Counted from the first letter of the stretch, positions 17,825-26,932 are shown. The stretch is DNA of 37,994 nt from Bradyrhizobium pachyrhizi (GCF_001189245.1 NZ_LFIQ01000104.1:14737-52730); one strand, 5' to 3'. Made by a program: numbers and translations. Notes: generated by a model not told the origin, from the sequence alone.

Positions 17825-19210
17825 ATGACCATTGATGCCTCGATCGACGACGTGCAGCCGGCCACGGCCGCGCCCGCCACGCCGGTCAACGACCTTTTGA
17901 CCGCGCCGATCCTGCCGACGCTGCTGCGCCTCGCGATCCCGAACACCATCGCCATGTTCGGCTCGACGCTGGTCGCGGTGGCCGAGACCTCTTACATCGG
18001 CCGGCTCGGCACCGAGCCGCTGGCCGGCATTGCGCTGGTGTTTCCGTTCGCGATGCTGACGCAGATGATGTCGGCCGGCGCGATGGGCGGCGGCGTCTCG
18101 TCGGCGATCAGCCGCGCGCTCGGCGCCGGCGACCGCGACCGCGCCGCCGATCTGGCGCTGCATGCGGCGATTATCGGCGGATGCGCCGGACTGTTCTTCA
18201 CTGTGATGATGCTGGGCTTCGGCCGCAACTTCTATGCGCTGCTCGGCGGACATGGCGGCGTGCTCGAGCAGTCGATGCATTACTCGCAGGTGTTGTTCTC
18301 CGGCGCGATCTCGATCTGGCTGGTCAACACGCTCGCCTCCGTGGTGCGCGGCACCGGCGACATGCGGATTCCCTCGATGACGCTGATCACGGTCTCGATG
18401 ATCCAGATCGCGGTCGGCGGCGTGCTGGGTCTCGGGTTGTTCGGCATGCCCGGTCTCGGCATGCGCGGCGTCGCCGCCGGACAGCTCACGGCCTTCACGT
18501 GTGGCGCGATCTTCCTCGCCTGGTATCTCGCCTCTGGCCGCAGCCGGTTGAAGCTCGACTTCGCCGCCTTCAGCTTCCAACGCGCGATGTTCCTCGACAT
18601 CCTCAAGGTCGGCGCGATCTCCTGCCTGTCGCCGCTGCAGAGCGTGCTGACCATCCTGATCTTCACCAAGATCTTGGCCAGCTTCGGCACCGAGACGCTG
18701 GCCGGTTACGGCATGGGCTCGCGGCTGGAATTCTTGCTGATCCCGATCGCGTTCGCGGTCGGCGTCGCCTCGGTGCCGATGGTCGGCATGGCGATCGGCG
18801 CGGGACTCGTGACCCGCGCCCGCAAGGTGGCGTGGACCGCCGGCACCGTCGCCGGACTTGTCGTTGGCCTCGTCGGACTTGTGGTCGCACTCAAGCCGAC
18901 GCTGTGGATCGCGCTGTTCACCACCGATCCCGGCGTGACCGCCGCGGCTTCGTCCTATTTCGCGCTGGCCGGCCCGGGCTTCGGCTTCTTCGGCGTCGGT
19001 GTCTGTCTCTATTTCTCCTCGCAGGGCGCCGCCAAGGTCGGCGGACCGGTGCTGGCCGGCACCATCCGCCTGCTGCTGGTCGGCATCGGCGGCTGGTGGC
19101 TCGCTACCGTGAGCGCCCCGGCATGGACGCTGTTTGCGCTGGTCGGCAGCGCGATGGTGGCGTTCGGCCTCGCCACCATCATTTCGATCCGGCTGACCCG
19201 CTGGGGATAA
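17825..19210 (+). CDS. MATE family multidrug exporter
   Basis: MATE proteins export cationic or aromatic compounds using a sodium or proton gradient. The 461-residue protein has about 12 membrane segments in two similar halves. The N-terminal half carries TSYIGRLGTEPLAGIALVFP, a family hallmark. The second half has a matching block around TLAGYGMGSRLEFLLIPIAF. The start at 17825 leaves a 30-residue Ala/Pro/Thr-rich cytoplasmic tail before the first segment. The same-strand GNAT gene upstream could be co-transcribed, which would suit a resistance or export pair, but that is inference. Confidence 0.93.
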   Translation: MTIDASIDDVQPATAAPATPVNDLLTAPILPTLLRLAIPNTIAMFGSTLVAVAETSYIGRLGTEPLAGIALVFPFAMLTQMMSAGAMGGGVSSAISRALGAGDRDRAADLALHAAIIGGCAGLFFTVMMLGFGRNFYALLGGHGGVLEQSMHYSQVLFSGAISIWLVNTLASVVRGTGDMRIPSMTLITVSMIQIAVGGVLGLGLFGMPGLGMRGVAAGQLTAFTCGAIFLAWYLASGRSRLKLDFAAFSFQRAMFLDILKVGAISCLSPLQSVLTILIFTKILASFGTETLAGYGMGSRLEFLLIPIAFAVGVASVPMVGMAIGAGLVTRARKVAWTAGTVAGLVVGLVGLVVALKPTLWIALFTTDPGVTAAASSYFALAGPGFGFFGVGVCLYFSSQGAAKVGGPVLAGTIRLLLVGIGGWWLATVSAPAWTLFALVGSAMVAFGLATIISIRLTRWG

Positions 19211-19355
19211 TACGACGCGGCGCCCTCGCACCGGAGCGTTGCCTGAGCATGACTGCTCCGGAAACAGGCACCAAATTTTTTTGGGAGCGCGCTCACCTGA
19301 TCGCGCGAATATGACATTGCAGAAATTCTTCGACTTGTTATGCAGGCCGACCTCT

Positions 19356-19455
19356 AAAGCGCGATGAGATTGGGTCGAATCGTCGTCGCGCTTTAGCTCT
19401 TTGTTGATCATGATCTTTTTGGAAAACCGCTTCGCACTTTTCCGGATCATGCTCT
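19356..19455. repeat. Palindromic intergenic repeat upstream of the DUF2147 gene
   Basis: AAAGCGCGA (19356-19364) pairs with TCGCGCTTT (19386-19394). A second, imperfect palindrome follows, with CATGATC and GATCATG ends around the core ACCGCTTCGCAC. I recognise this sequence type from memory as a dispersed element in Bradyrhizobium and its relatives. It ends 13 bp before the DUF2147 start codon, so it overlaps that gene's leader. Confidence 0.75.
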
Positions 19456-19468
19456 GGGGGAATAAGCC

Positions 19469-19912
19469 ATGGCCTGCCGATTCGGATTCATGATCGCAAT
19501 CATTGCGACGGCGCTCGCCGTCCCCGCCGCGCATGCGCAGGGCGCACCTGAGCCGGTCGGCGTCTGGCAGACCCAGGCCGGCGATGCCCGCGTCAAGATC
19601 AGCAAATGCGGCGGCGGTATCTGCGGCGTGGTGGTGAGCCTGCGCGACCCGATCGATCCGATGACCGGCAAGCCCCAGATCGACAACAAGAATCCGAATC
19701 CGTCGCTGTCCAGCCGACCGATCATCGGGCTGCCGCTGTTCTCCGGCATGCATCCGGTTGCCACGGGCAAATGGTCCGGCCAGATCTACAACGCCGACGA
19801 CGGCGGCACCTATGCGAGCAGCATCTCGGTGACCGGCGAGAGCACGCTGCGCGTCGAAGGCTGCGTCGGCGCGCTGTGCGGCGGCGAGACCTGGACGCGG
19901 GTGGGCCGGTAA
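19469..19912 (+). CDS. Secreted DUF2147 domain protein
   Basis: The 147-residue protein has a signal peptide (about residues 1-23, ending AAHAQ) and a DUF2147 domain. The domain begins GVWQTQAGDARVKISKCGGGICG and includes PLFSGMHPVATGKWSGQIYNADDGGTYAS-type sequence; four cysteines (CGGGIC and the C-terminal CVGALC) may form disulfides. DUF2147 proteins are small periplasmic or secreted beta-rich proteins of unknown function. A GGGGGAATAAG ribosome-binding site precedes the ATG at 19469. It lies between two palindromic repeats and is probably a single-gene transcript. Confidence 0.88.
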   Translation: MACRFGFMIAIIATALAVPAAHAQGAPEPVGVWQTQAGDARVKISKCGGGICGVVVSLRDPIDPMTGKPQIDNKNPNPSLSSRPIIGLPLFSGMHPVATGKWSGQIYNADDGGTYASSISVTGESTLRVEGCVGALCGGETWTRVGR

Positions 19913-19943
19913 TTCTGAGCCGAGCAGCAACCGCGACGGGACC

Positions 19944-20148
19944 GTGCTCCCTCGCCCCGCTCTTGCGGGGAGAGGGTTGGGGTGAGGGGCTCTATCCGCG
20001 TAGCATATCTGAATTGTAGTCAGCTCACCGTCGATCTCGCGAGTGGGATGAATATCTCCTTGCGGCCACGCATTGCCCTGCCCCTCACCCGGAAGCCACG
20101 CGAGGCGTGGCGTCCGACCTCTCCCCGCAAAAGAGCGGGGAGAGGTTA
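19944..20148. repeat. BIME-like palindromic repeat between convergent genes
   Basis: A hairpin GCCCCGCTCTTGCGGGG at about 19953-19970, with CTCGC and AGAGGG flanks, pairs with its inverted counterpart CCTCTCCCCGCAAAAGAGCGGGG at about 20118-20141. A GGGTGAGGGGC / GCCCCTCACCC pair lies between them. It fills the space between the convergent DUF2147 and DUF3095 genes and could terminate both. Confidence 0.8.
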
Positions 20149-20157
20149 GAAAAATTG

Positions 20158-21306
20158 CTACACCGCGCGCGCCTTCAGCACCGTCGCGGCCGAGGCGTAG
20201 CCGCCGCGGGCGCCGTCGATGAAGTGGACGTGGTCGGCGCGCATCACCGACGGAGTGAAACAGGTCATCATCGCGGCATCCTGCTCGTGCAGGCCATAAC
20301 GCACGATGCCCTGCGCGGCTGCGGCGGCGAGGCGCTGCTCGATGTCGGCGGCGAGCTCCGGCGTGCAATCCAGGATCATGCGCAGGCCATCGTCGAACTT
20401 GCGGAAGTCCGAATTCTCGACCACCTGCTGCAGATAACGTTTCGGTGCAAACTTGCCGACCGGGATGTTGAACCGCATCAGCGTATAGGCCCACAGCGCG
20501 AATGTGAGCACGACGGCGCGCCGCAGCGCGAGCGGTCCGCCGCGCCGTGCGCGCGCCTCGTACTCCATTCCCTGCGGCGGCCAGTGCAGCGGCGGACCGC
20601 TTGCGGGCACCGGCCGTCCGGCATCGGGGCTCTTCTCGATGCGGACGACGATATCCTCGATCACCTTGCGGAAGGATGCGGGATCGGCGTTCTTCGCCGG
20701 CAGCACCAGCACCGAGAGGATCAGGCCGCGCGCGGACGGCATCACCTCGAAGCGGCAGGACAGGCCGGACAAATCGGGCTGTGTGCCCTGAGGCGCCGGA
20801 TCGACCGCGAACGCGCCGCGCTTCATCGCGGCATCGGCGTAAGCAAGACCACCGCCGGAGAACATCGCATAAGACAGATTGGCCGACGGCCCGAAGCGCG
20901 CGACGCGGACATCGGCGCCCGCGGCGCGGATCGCCGCCATCGGCACCAGCGCCACCCGCAGCACCAGATCAAGGTCGTCGTGCACCCAGCGCGCGGTCGC
21001 GGCCAGCGCCTCGCGCGCTCTGTCGAGATCGGCGGGCGCAACCGCAAAACTCGCACCGTCGCCGCCGAACACGAAGGGGAATTCGCGGCCCTCCAGCGCA
21101 TTGGTGACGGCGGCGACCACCGCAGCGCCGGCCATGTTGACCGCCTTGTAGCGCTGCGCCGCGATCGCCTTGGTCGATTCCACGATATCGGCGACGCCGA
21201 CCGTCCAGTCATCGGGCAACGGCGCATACAGCGCGGGGTCCATCAGCCGCGCGAAGCCGCGAAACACCGGAATGCCGCCGTAGAAGATCTCGCTGCCGCC
21301 AGCCAT
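20158..21306 (-). CDS. DUF3095 protein with class III nucleotide cyclase-like motifs
   Basis: The 382-residue protein matches DUF3095, a family described as adenylate-cyclase-like. Residues about 35-95 read VGVADIVESTKAIAAQRY and then FPFVFGGDGASFAV. These align in order with the two metal-binding aspartates of class III cyclase domains (ADIVGST and GDG). It has no signal peptide and one hydrophobic stretch (VVLTFALWAYTLMRF, about residue 275). Whether it makes cAMP, cGMP or something else cannot be told, because the substrate-specifying residues of class III enzymes are not readable here. It is monocistronic, lying between two palindromic repeats and followed by convergent DUF2147. Confidence 0.85.
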   Translation of the reverse strand: MAGGSEIFYGGIPVFRGFARLMDPALYAPLPDDWTVGVADIVESTKAIAAQRYKAVNMAGAAVVAAVTNALEGREFPFVFGGDGASFAVAPADLDRAREALAATARWVHDDLDLVLRVALVPMAAIRAAGADVRVARFGPSANLSYAMFSGGGLAYADAAMKRGAFAVDPAPQGTQPDLSGLSCRFEVMPSARGLILSVLVLPAKNADPASFRKVIEDIVVRIEKSPDAGRPVPASGPPLHWPPQGMEYEARARRGGPLALRRAVVLTFALWAYTLMRFNIPVGKFAPKRYLQQVVENSDFRKFDDGLRMILDCTPELAADIEQRLAAAAAQGIVRYGLHEQDAAMMTCFTPSVMRADHVHFIDGARGGYASAATVLKARAV

Positions 21307-21383
21307 CGCAACGCCGCGCTGTTTCCGCCCTGATGCGGGATTCTCTAGCAGATACGGTGCGGGTTGGGGCCGGTTTTAGAAGC

Positions 21384-21468
21384 GTAGCCCGGACGGAGCG
21401 CAGCGAAATCCGGGGACCTCTCAAGCAGCGGAAGACCCCCGGATTGCGCTTCGTTCCATCCGGGGTAC
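21384..21468. repeat. REP-type palindromic repeat, copy 1 (downstream of the COG0523 gene)
   Basis: An imperfect inverted repeat begins GTAGCCCGGACGGAGCGCAG and ends with its complement-like CGCTTCGTTCCATCCGGGG. A near-identical copy in the same orientation lies at 22827-22911. The two copies flank the COG0523 GTPase gene. Confidence 0.88.
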
Positions 21469-21478
21469 GGTGACTGCC

Positions 21479-22684
21479 TCACGCCGCCTCGCCTGCCCTG
21501 CTCCACGGCGGAAACGGATCGCGCAGCCCGGCCCAGGCTTGCGGGTCCATGCCCGGTCTGCCGGCGACGAGGCAGGCATCGAGACGGCGGCGGATGTCGT
21601 CCTCGTTCATGCCGGAGCCGATGAAGACCAGCTCCTGCCGGCGATCGCCGTAGAGATCGTTCCAGCTCCGCTGCATCATCAGCCGCCAGTCCGGATGATC
21701 CGGCCAGCGCTCGCGCGGGATCGCGGCCCACCACGAACCGAGGCCTTCGGTGCGGACGATGGCGCCGGCCTGGCTCAGCTCGCCGCACCAATCCGGGCGC
21801 GTCGCGATCCAGAAATGGCCCTTGGCGCGGATCACGCCTTGCCAGCTCTCGCGCAGGAAGGCGTGGAAGCGCAGCGGATCGAACGGGCGCCGCGCGCGGT
21901 AGACGAAGCTCGTGATGCCGTATTCCTCGGTCTCCGGCACGTGCCCGGCAAAGCCGTAGAGCTCCTTGTGCCAGAGCGGATGCTGCTGCGCGCGCTCATA
22001 GGCGAAGCGGCCGGTGTCGAGCACGCGGTCGAACGGGACTTTTGCGAAATTCGCCTCGACGATGTCGGCCTCGGGATTGAGCGCACGCACGATGGTGCGG
22101 GCAGCCTCGCGCTCTGCCTGCTTTGCGGCATCGATCTTGTTCAGCACCACGACATCGGCGAACTCGATCTGCTCGACCAGCAGATCGACCAGCGTGCGCT
22201 TGTCGCCGTCGAGCGCTTCGCCACGTTGGCTGAGGAAATCGGTCGAGGCGTAGTCTTTCAGGAGATTGGCGGCGTCGACCACCGTGACCATGGTGTCGAG
22301 CCGCGCGATGTCGGAGAGGCTTTGGCCATCTTCATCGCGAAACTCGAAGGTCGCGGCGACCGGCAGCGGCTCGGAAATGCCGGTCGATTCGATCAGGAGA
22401 TAATCGAACCGGCCGCTCTCGGCGAGCGCGCGCACCTCCTTCAACAGGTCGTCGCGCAAGGTGCAGCAGATGCAGCCATTGCTCATCTCGACCAGTTTTT
22501 CGTCAGTCCGGGACAGCATCGCACCGCCATCGCGAACGAGGTCGGCGTCGATGTTCACCTCGCTCATGTCGTTCACAATCACCGCAACCTTCAGGCCGCG
22601 GCGGTTGTTCAGGACGTGGTTCAGCAAAGTGGTCTTTCCAGCCCCGAGGAAGCCGGACAAGATGGTGACGGGGAGTTTTTGCAT
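21479..22684 (-). CDS. COG0523 (CobW/ZigA-type) metal chaperone GTPase
   Basis: COG0523 GTPases use GTP hydrolysis to deliver metal, often zinc, to client proteins. The 401-residue protein has Walker A GFLGAGKT at 11-18, the metal-binding CICC at 71-74, an ESTGISEP switch-like block, the guanine-specificity motif NKID, and a C-terminal CobW_C domain. There is no His-rich tail. The ATG at 22684 is used; an in-frame TTG at 22693 is also possible and neither has a good ribosome-binding site. The 28-bp palindrome centred 68 bp upstream looks like a Zur operator, and there is no cobalamin gene nearby. A zinc-starvation role is therefore more likely than one in B12 synthesis. Confidence 0.92.
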   Translation of the reverse strand: MQKLPVTILSGFLGAGKTTLLNHVLNNRRGLKVAVIVNDMSEVNIDADLVRDGGAMLSRTDEKLVEMSNGCICCTLRDDLLKEVRALAESGRFDYLLIESTGISEPLPVAATFEFRDEDGQSLSDIARLDTMVTVVDAANLLKDYASTDFLSQRGEALDGDKRTLVDLLVEQIEFADVVVLNKIDAAKQAEREAARTIVRALNPEADIVEANFAKVPFDRVLDTGRFAYERAQQHPLWHKELYGFAGHVPETEEYGITSFVYRARRPFDPLRFHAFLRESWQGVIRAKGHFWIATRPDWCGELSQAGAIVRTEGLGSWWAAIPRERWPDHPDWRLMMQRSWNDLYGDRRQELVFIGSGMNEDDIRRRLDACLVAGRPGMDPQAWAGLRDPFPPWSRAGEAA

Positions 22685-22738
22685 CGAGATCAAACAGTTG
22701 CTGGAGGGATCGGCGGCGGCGGGACATGGGGCATTCGC

Positions 22739-22766
22739 TTGATGTTATGTTATAACATAACATCAA
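22739..22766. promoter_or_regulatory. Perfect 28-bp palindrome, probable Zur operator
   Basis: The left arm TTGATGTTATGTTA is followed directly by its exact reverse complement. The site is AT-rich in a GC-rich genome and lies 54 bp upstream of the COG0523 ATG, where a repressor would act. GTTAT / ATAAC half-sites are typical of Zur operators, and COG0523 genes are classic Zur targets. The half-site spacing is wider than in the textbook Zur box, so another Fur-family regulator remains possible. Confidence 0.65.
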
Positions 22767-22826
22767 TGGACTGCGGCCTGTCAAGCGCCGGGTGAGGCGC
22801 AGTCAGCCTGCCATTCTCGGAAATGC

Positions 22827-22911
22827 GTCGCCCGGATGGAGCGCAGCGAAATCCGGGGACCGCCTCAGCGAACGAGAGACCCCGGATTGCGCTTCGCTTC
22901 ATCCGGGCTAC
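22827..22911. repeat. REP-type palindromic repeat, copy 2 (upstream of the COG0523 gene)
   Basis: The element runs from GTCGCCCGGATGGAGCGCAG to GCTTCGCTTCATCCGGGCTA with imperfect dyad symmetry. It is nearly identical in sequence and orientation to the copy at 21384-21468. It ends 33 bp before the htpG stop codon, so it could also terminate htpG. Confidence 0.88.
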
Positions 22912-22944
22912 GCAGCCGTGGATGACGGGTTCAGAGTTCGCGCT

Positions 22945-24807
22945 CTACTTCCCCAATCCGCGCAGCACGAGCTGGTTCATGCGGCCAGCGAACGCGGCGG
23001 GGTCGTCGGGCATCTCGCCGTCGAGGATCTGCGCCTGTTCGAACAGCAGCAGCGACAGGTCCTTCGCCTGCGCGCTGTCGGTCGCGAGCGCCGCGACCAG
23101 TGGGTGGCGCAGATTGATCTCGAGCACCGGCTTTGTGATCGCGCCGCGGTTCTGCTGGGCGAGCAGCCGCTCCAGCGCGCGGTCGCGCGCATCGCCGCCT
23201 GCGACGAGGCACGACGCGCTCGCGGTCAGCCGCTGCGAGGCGCGGACGTCGGAGACGCGCTCGCCGAGCGCGTCCTTGATCACGGCGATCGTGGTCGCCG
23301 CGTCGGCCGCGGGTTCGTCCTTCTTGTCGTCCTTGTCATCGGCAAGCGGGATCAGGCCGAAATCGACATCGCCCTGGCTCAGCGACTTCAGCGGCTTGCC
23401 GCCGAAATCGAGCGGCGCCGAGGTCCAGAACGCATCGACCGGATCGGTCAAGAGCAGCACCTCGATGCCGCGGGCGCGCGCCGATTCCAGCTTCGGGTTC
23501 GACTTCAGCCGCTCGACGCTGTCGCCGACCAGATAATAGATCTCGGTCTGGTTCGGCTTGAAATCGTCGACAATTTGCTTCAGCGAGCGGTTCTCGCCCG
23601 ACGTCGTGGTGAAGCGCGCCAGCGCCAGCAGCTTGTCGCGGCGCTCGAAATCCTCCCACAGGCCTTCCTTGATCACCGGGCCGAACGCGTCCCAGATCTT
23701 TGCGAAGGTCTCCGGCTCCTTCTCGCCCAGCGTTTCGAGTTCGCCGATCACGCGGCCGGTCACGGCCTTGCGGATCTGCGCGAGCTGCGGATTGTTCTGC
23801 AGCATCTCGCGCGAGATGTTGAGCGGCAGGTCCTCGCTGTCGATCACGCCGCGGATGAAGCGCAAGTAAGCCGGCAGCAGCTCGGCGTCGTCGGCGATGA
23901 AGACGCGGCGGACGTAGAGCTTGACCTTGCCCTTGCGCTCGACCTGGAACAGGTCGAACGGCTTTTGCGACGGCGCGAACAGCAGCACGGCGTAGGACTG
24001 CCGGCCTTCGGCGCGGTAATGCAGCGTCATCGCCGGCTCGTCGAACGCGCCGGCGATCTGCTTGTAGGCCTGCGCGTAGTCCTCCGGCTTGAGCTCGGAT
24101 TTCGAGCGCTGCCATAGTGCGCTCGCCGAGTTGATCTGGCGCGGCTCTCCCTCTTCCGGCACCAGCAGAATCGGAAACTGGATGTTGTCGGAATATTCGC
24201 GGACGATGCGCTCGATCTCGTAGGCTTCGAGATACTTGGCGGCGTCTTTCTTCAGATGAAGCACGATCTCGGTGCCGCGCACGACGCGCTGGGCAGCCTC
24301 TTCGCTCGCCGGTGCGATCTCGAAGCCGCTGCCGCCTTCCGACGACCACACCCACACCTCGTCCGAGCCGGCGCGCCGGCTGGTGACGACGATCTTCTCG
24401 GCGACCATGAAGGCGGCATAGAAGCCGACGCCGAACTGGCCGATCAGATTGGCGCCGTCCTTGGCCTCGGTGAGCTTCGACAGGAACGATCTGGTGCCGG
24501 AGCGCGCAATGGTGCCGAGATTGTCGATCAGCTCCTGACGCTCCATGCCGATGCCAGTATCGACCACGGCAAGCGTGTTGGCCGCCCTGTTCGGGACGAT
24601 CCTGATCTCCGGCGGCGTGCCGTCGGTGATCAGGGACGGATTGGCGATCGCCTCGTAGCGCAGCTTGTCGCAGGCGTCCGACGCGTTCGAGATCAACTCG
24701 CGCAGGAAGATATCGGTCTCGGAATAGACCGAATGCACCATCAGGTGCAGCAATTCGGCAACCTCGGCCTGGAACGGCTGGGATTCGGCAGCGGCAGTTG
24801 TGGTCAT
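22945..24807 (-). CDS. htpG: Molecular chaperone HtpG (Hsp90)
   Basis: HtpG is the bacterial Hsp90, an ATP-driven dimeric chaperone for stressed or specialised client proteins. The 620-residue length is typical. The GHKL ATPase domain carries [39 protein letters not shown], the [15 protein letters not shown] lid region and GTEIVLHLK. The middle domain has the catalytic-loop Arg region [11 protein letters not shown], and the C-terminal dimerisation domain ends near LRGLGK. It starts at the ATG at 24807. A heat-shock-type promoter candidate lies 41 bp upstream. It is flanked downstream by the REP copy at 22827-22911. Confidence 0.97.
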   Translation of the reverse strand: MTTTAAAESQPFQAEVAELLHLMVHSVYSETDIFLRELISNASDACDKLRYEAIANPSLITDGTPPEIRIVPNRAANTLAVVDTGIGMERQELIDNLGTIARSGTRSFLSKLTEAKDGANLIGQFGVGFYAAFMVAEKIVVTSRRAGSDEVWVWSSEGGSGFEIAPASEEAAQRVVRGTEIVLHLKKDAAKYLEAYEIERIVREYSDNIQFPILLVPEEGEPRQINSASALWQRSKSELKPEDYAQAYKQIAGAFDEPAMTLHYRAEGRQSYAVLLFAPSQKPFDLFQVERKGKVKLYVRRVFIADDAELLPAYLRFIRGVIDSEDLPLNISREMLQNNPQLAQIRKAVTGRVIGELETLGEKEPETFAKIWDAFGPVIKEGLWEDFERRDKLLALARFTTTSGENRSLKQIVDDFKPNQTEIYYLVGDSVERLKSNPKLESARARGIEVLLLTDPVDAFWTSAPLDFGGKPLKSLSQGDVDFGLIPLADDKDDKKDEPAADAATTIAVIKDALGERVSDVRASQRLTASASCLVAGGDARDRALERLLAQQNRGAITKPVLEINLRHPLVAALATDSAQAKDLSLLLFEQAQILDGEMPDDPAAFAGRMNQLVLRGLGK

Positions 24808-24847
24808 GCGGAAACTCGGACAATCGGTAAGGGGCGGGAAAGCCCTG

Positions 24848-24875
24848 ATATAGCGCGATCACGCCGCGTGGCAAG
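24848..24875 (-). promoter_or_regulatory. Candidate sigma-32 (heat-shock) promoter of htpG
   Basis: On the reverse strand, CTTG is followed after 17 bp by GCTATAT, 41 bp upstream of the htpG start. This fits the alphaproteobacterial sigma-32 pattern (CTTG, 17-18 bp, CYTATNT) with one mismatch at the first -10 position. A TTGACA lies just upstream but has no -10 box at a normal distance. Confidence 0.45.
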
Positions 24876-24898
24876 ATTGTCAAAAGCGGCCGGAACCG

Positions 24899-25705
24899 TC
24901 AGTCCGAGATCGCCGCGAGATAGCGCTGCACCGAGCGGTCGAACGCCGCCCTGGCATCGGAGGCGATGTTCTTGTCCCACCAGGCGCCGTAGATCCGATC
25001 ATAGGCCAGCGGCTCGACCGCGCGCGCGAGGCGGCGGACCGCTGATGTATTGAGCGGGATATAGTTCGGATAGGAATACATGAAGCTGACCGAGCGGCGG
25101 TCCATCGCCACCATCGCGATATCCCCGGTCAGAAGCGCGCCGCGCCCGTCGGCGCCCTTGCGCCAATGCAGCATGGTGGCGCCGGCGAAATGCCCGCCGC
25201 CGCGCACCAGCAGGATGTCGTCGGAGATGCGATGGCTGTCGCCCTGCCACGGCACGATCGACGGATAAGGCCGCGTCACCCATTGCGCGTCGTCGCCGTG
25301 CAGATAGACCGGGGCATTGTCGAACGCCGCGCTCCAGTCGGCGACCGCGCCATAATAATGCGGATGCGAGATCGCGATTGCCTTCAGCCCGCCGAGCGAT
25401 CTGACATGCGCGATCGCCTCGGCGGTTGCCAGCGGCACGCAGTCCCACATCACGCAGCCGCCGCGATCCGGCACCAGCAGCGCGCGCTGTCCGATCGCAA
25501 AGGACGGCTCGAGCGCAAGTCCAACGAGACCGAGATCGTCGCGCCAGACCAGTCTGTGCCGCTCTGCGAGTTCCTCGCGCGTCAGCCACGCCTGCCCCTT
25601 CCAGTTCACATATTGCCGCTCGTCCTCGCAGATCGGGCAAGCCGGCGGCCGCGCCGCGGTTTCAGGAAATTGCGCGCCGCATTGTTCGCAGGTCCACAGA
25701 GGCAT
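24899..25705 (-). CDS. Zinc-ribbon metallo-beta-lactamase-fold hydrolase
   Basis: The 268-residue protein begins with a rubredoxin-like zinc ribbon (CEQC at about residues 6-9 and CPIC at about 23-26), followed by a metallo-beta-lactamase fold. Metal-site motifs are SHPHYYGAV, GGGHFAGATML and LLTGDIAMV. The first motif departs from the usual HxHxDH: the Asp-His pair is replaced by Tyr-Gly, which suggests an altered metal site. There is no signal peptide, so it is cytoplasmic; the substrate is unknown. The ATG at 25705 has GAGGG 9 bp upstream and lies inside the last 44 bp of the AraC gene. The two genes are therefore likely to be translationally coupled, with AraC first. Confidence 0.85.
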   Translation of the reverse strand: MPLWTCEQCGAQFPETAARPPACPICEDERQYVNWKGQAWLTREELAERHRLVWRDDLGLVGLALEPSFAIGQRALLVPDRGGCVMWDCVPLATAEAIAHVRSLGGLKAIAISHPHYYGAVADWSAAFDNAPVYLHGDDAQWVTRPYPSIVPWQGDSHRISDDILLVRGGGHFAGATMLHWRKGADGRGALLTGDIAMVAMDRRSVSFMYSYPNYIPLNTSAVRRLARAVEPLAYDRIYGAWWDKNIASDARAAFDRSVQRYLAAISD

Positions 25706-26747
25706 GGGCAGTGCCCTCGTTGGGATGAAGCTGGTGTGCTGATCTAGCGCCGCGGCAGCAGGTGTTCAAATGCTTGCGACCCAGTTCCATCTGCATCTCC
25801 GCCGGTGCTACGCCGAACTTCCTGCGAAACGAGCGGTGGAAATAAGAGAGATCGTTGAAGCCGGCCGTATAGGCGATGTCGCTGACCTTGCGGCCGGCGC
25901 CCTCTTCGTGCAGCAGCAGCCGGCGCGCCAGCAGCAAACGCTGATCGAGGACGAACTCCGAGAACGTCGTCCCTGCGGACGCGAACAGGCGCTGCGCCTG
26001 GCGGGTGCTGAGCGCGTTCGCCCTTGCTACAGCCTCGATCGTGAGCTTGCCGTTGTCGAGATTTTTGAGAACATCGGCCTTCATCAAATCAAGCCGCGCC
26101 TTCGCCACGCCGTCGCGTGCCGCCAGTTCCTTGCTTTCGGCACTGCTGCCGAGCACGAGACCGACCAGGTCGGCGAGATGATGCGCCGCCGCCTGCTGGC
26201 CCGGCAGGTCGAGATCGCCGGCAAGCTCGGTGCAGAGCGCGGAATAGCGCTCGATCATCGCGCCCAAGGCCGGCTCGCGCCCGAGCACCCGCGCCAGCTG
26301 CGTCTCCGCCGAAGGCGCGATCTGGAGCAGCAGGCGCCGCGGAAACCGCGTCGTCGTAAAGCTGCCCGACCGGGTGAGATCGGCGGTGCCGACAATATTC
26401 ATTTCGGTGAGGCACATCTGGCCGCGCTGAAGCTCGATCGCCTTGCCTGCTTGCGTGACCTGCACCGTGCCGCGCGTCGCAAAGATCAGGACGAGATCGT
26501 CGCAGCCGTCATGCAGAAGCGCGCGGGTGCGGGCGAAGCGAGCCGAGCCGCCGCGCGGCGTCGCGATGGCGACCGTATGCAGCAGCGTAAACTCGTTGTG
26601 GCAGTCGATGCGGTTGTCGTCGGTCGGTCCGACGTCGAGCCGGCAGAAGCCGCGGCAAATCCCTTCGCGCCAAGCCTCATAGGCCGGCCCTTTCGCCAGC
26701 CCGTGATGGAAGATCGAGAACCGGTTGGTCACCTGTGTCTCGGACAT
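25662..26747 (-). CDS. AraC family transcriptional regulator
   Basis: The 361-residue protein has an N-terminal AraC-binding-like sensor domain (about residues 20-200) and a C-terminal AraC double helix-turn-helix (about 235-330). The latter is recognisable from LTIEAVARANALSTRQAQRLF and VSDIAYTAGFNDLSYFHRSF, ending FGVAPAEM. A tail of about 35 residues follows and overlaps the downstream hydrolase gene by 44 bp. The ATG at 26747 gives MSETQVTNRF; in-frame sequence upstream of it looks non-coding. The inducer is unknown. It diverges from the sigma-factor gene at 26933 across 185 bp, so it may regulate either neighbour. Co-transcription with the hydrolase gene is likely. Confidence 0.92.
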   Translation of the reverse strand: MSETQVTNRFSIFHHGLAKGPAYEAWREGICRGFCRLDVGPTDDNRIDCHNEFTLLHTVAIATPRGGSARFARTRALLHDGCDDLVLIFATRGTVQVTQAGKAIELQRGQMCLTEMNIVGTADLTRSGSFTTTRFPRRLLLQIAPSAETQLARVLGREPALGAMIERYSALCTELAGDLDLPGQQAAAHHLADLVGLVLGSSAESKELAARDGVAKARLDLMKADVLKNLDNGKLTIEAVARANALSTRQAQRLFASAGTTFSEFVLDQRLLLARRLLLHEEGAGRKVSDIAYTAGFNDLSYFHRSFRRKFGVAPAEMQMELGRKHLNTCCRGARSAHQLHPNEGTAHASVDLRTMRRAIS

Positions 26748-26932
26748 GATCCGTGCTCCGAACGCCCGATCGATCAAGGCTGACACGATCGATCGCTTGC
26801 TGCCCGATATGCGCATGTCGTGTGCGCACGTCGTTCCTGTCCCTACGCTTGGCGCGACGGTCCACGACTCCGGCGCGGAGCCTGATACCACTGTGCCGAT
26901 TGCCGGTAAAGCTATTCACGAGATGCAACTCT

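Noticed and set aside
17768..20494. A 908-residue reverse open frame across the MATE and DUF2147 genes
   Set aside because: It crosses two real genes and a repeat element, and its composition (Arg, Asp, His, Gly, Gln) is that of a shadow frame.
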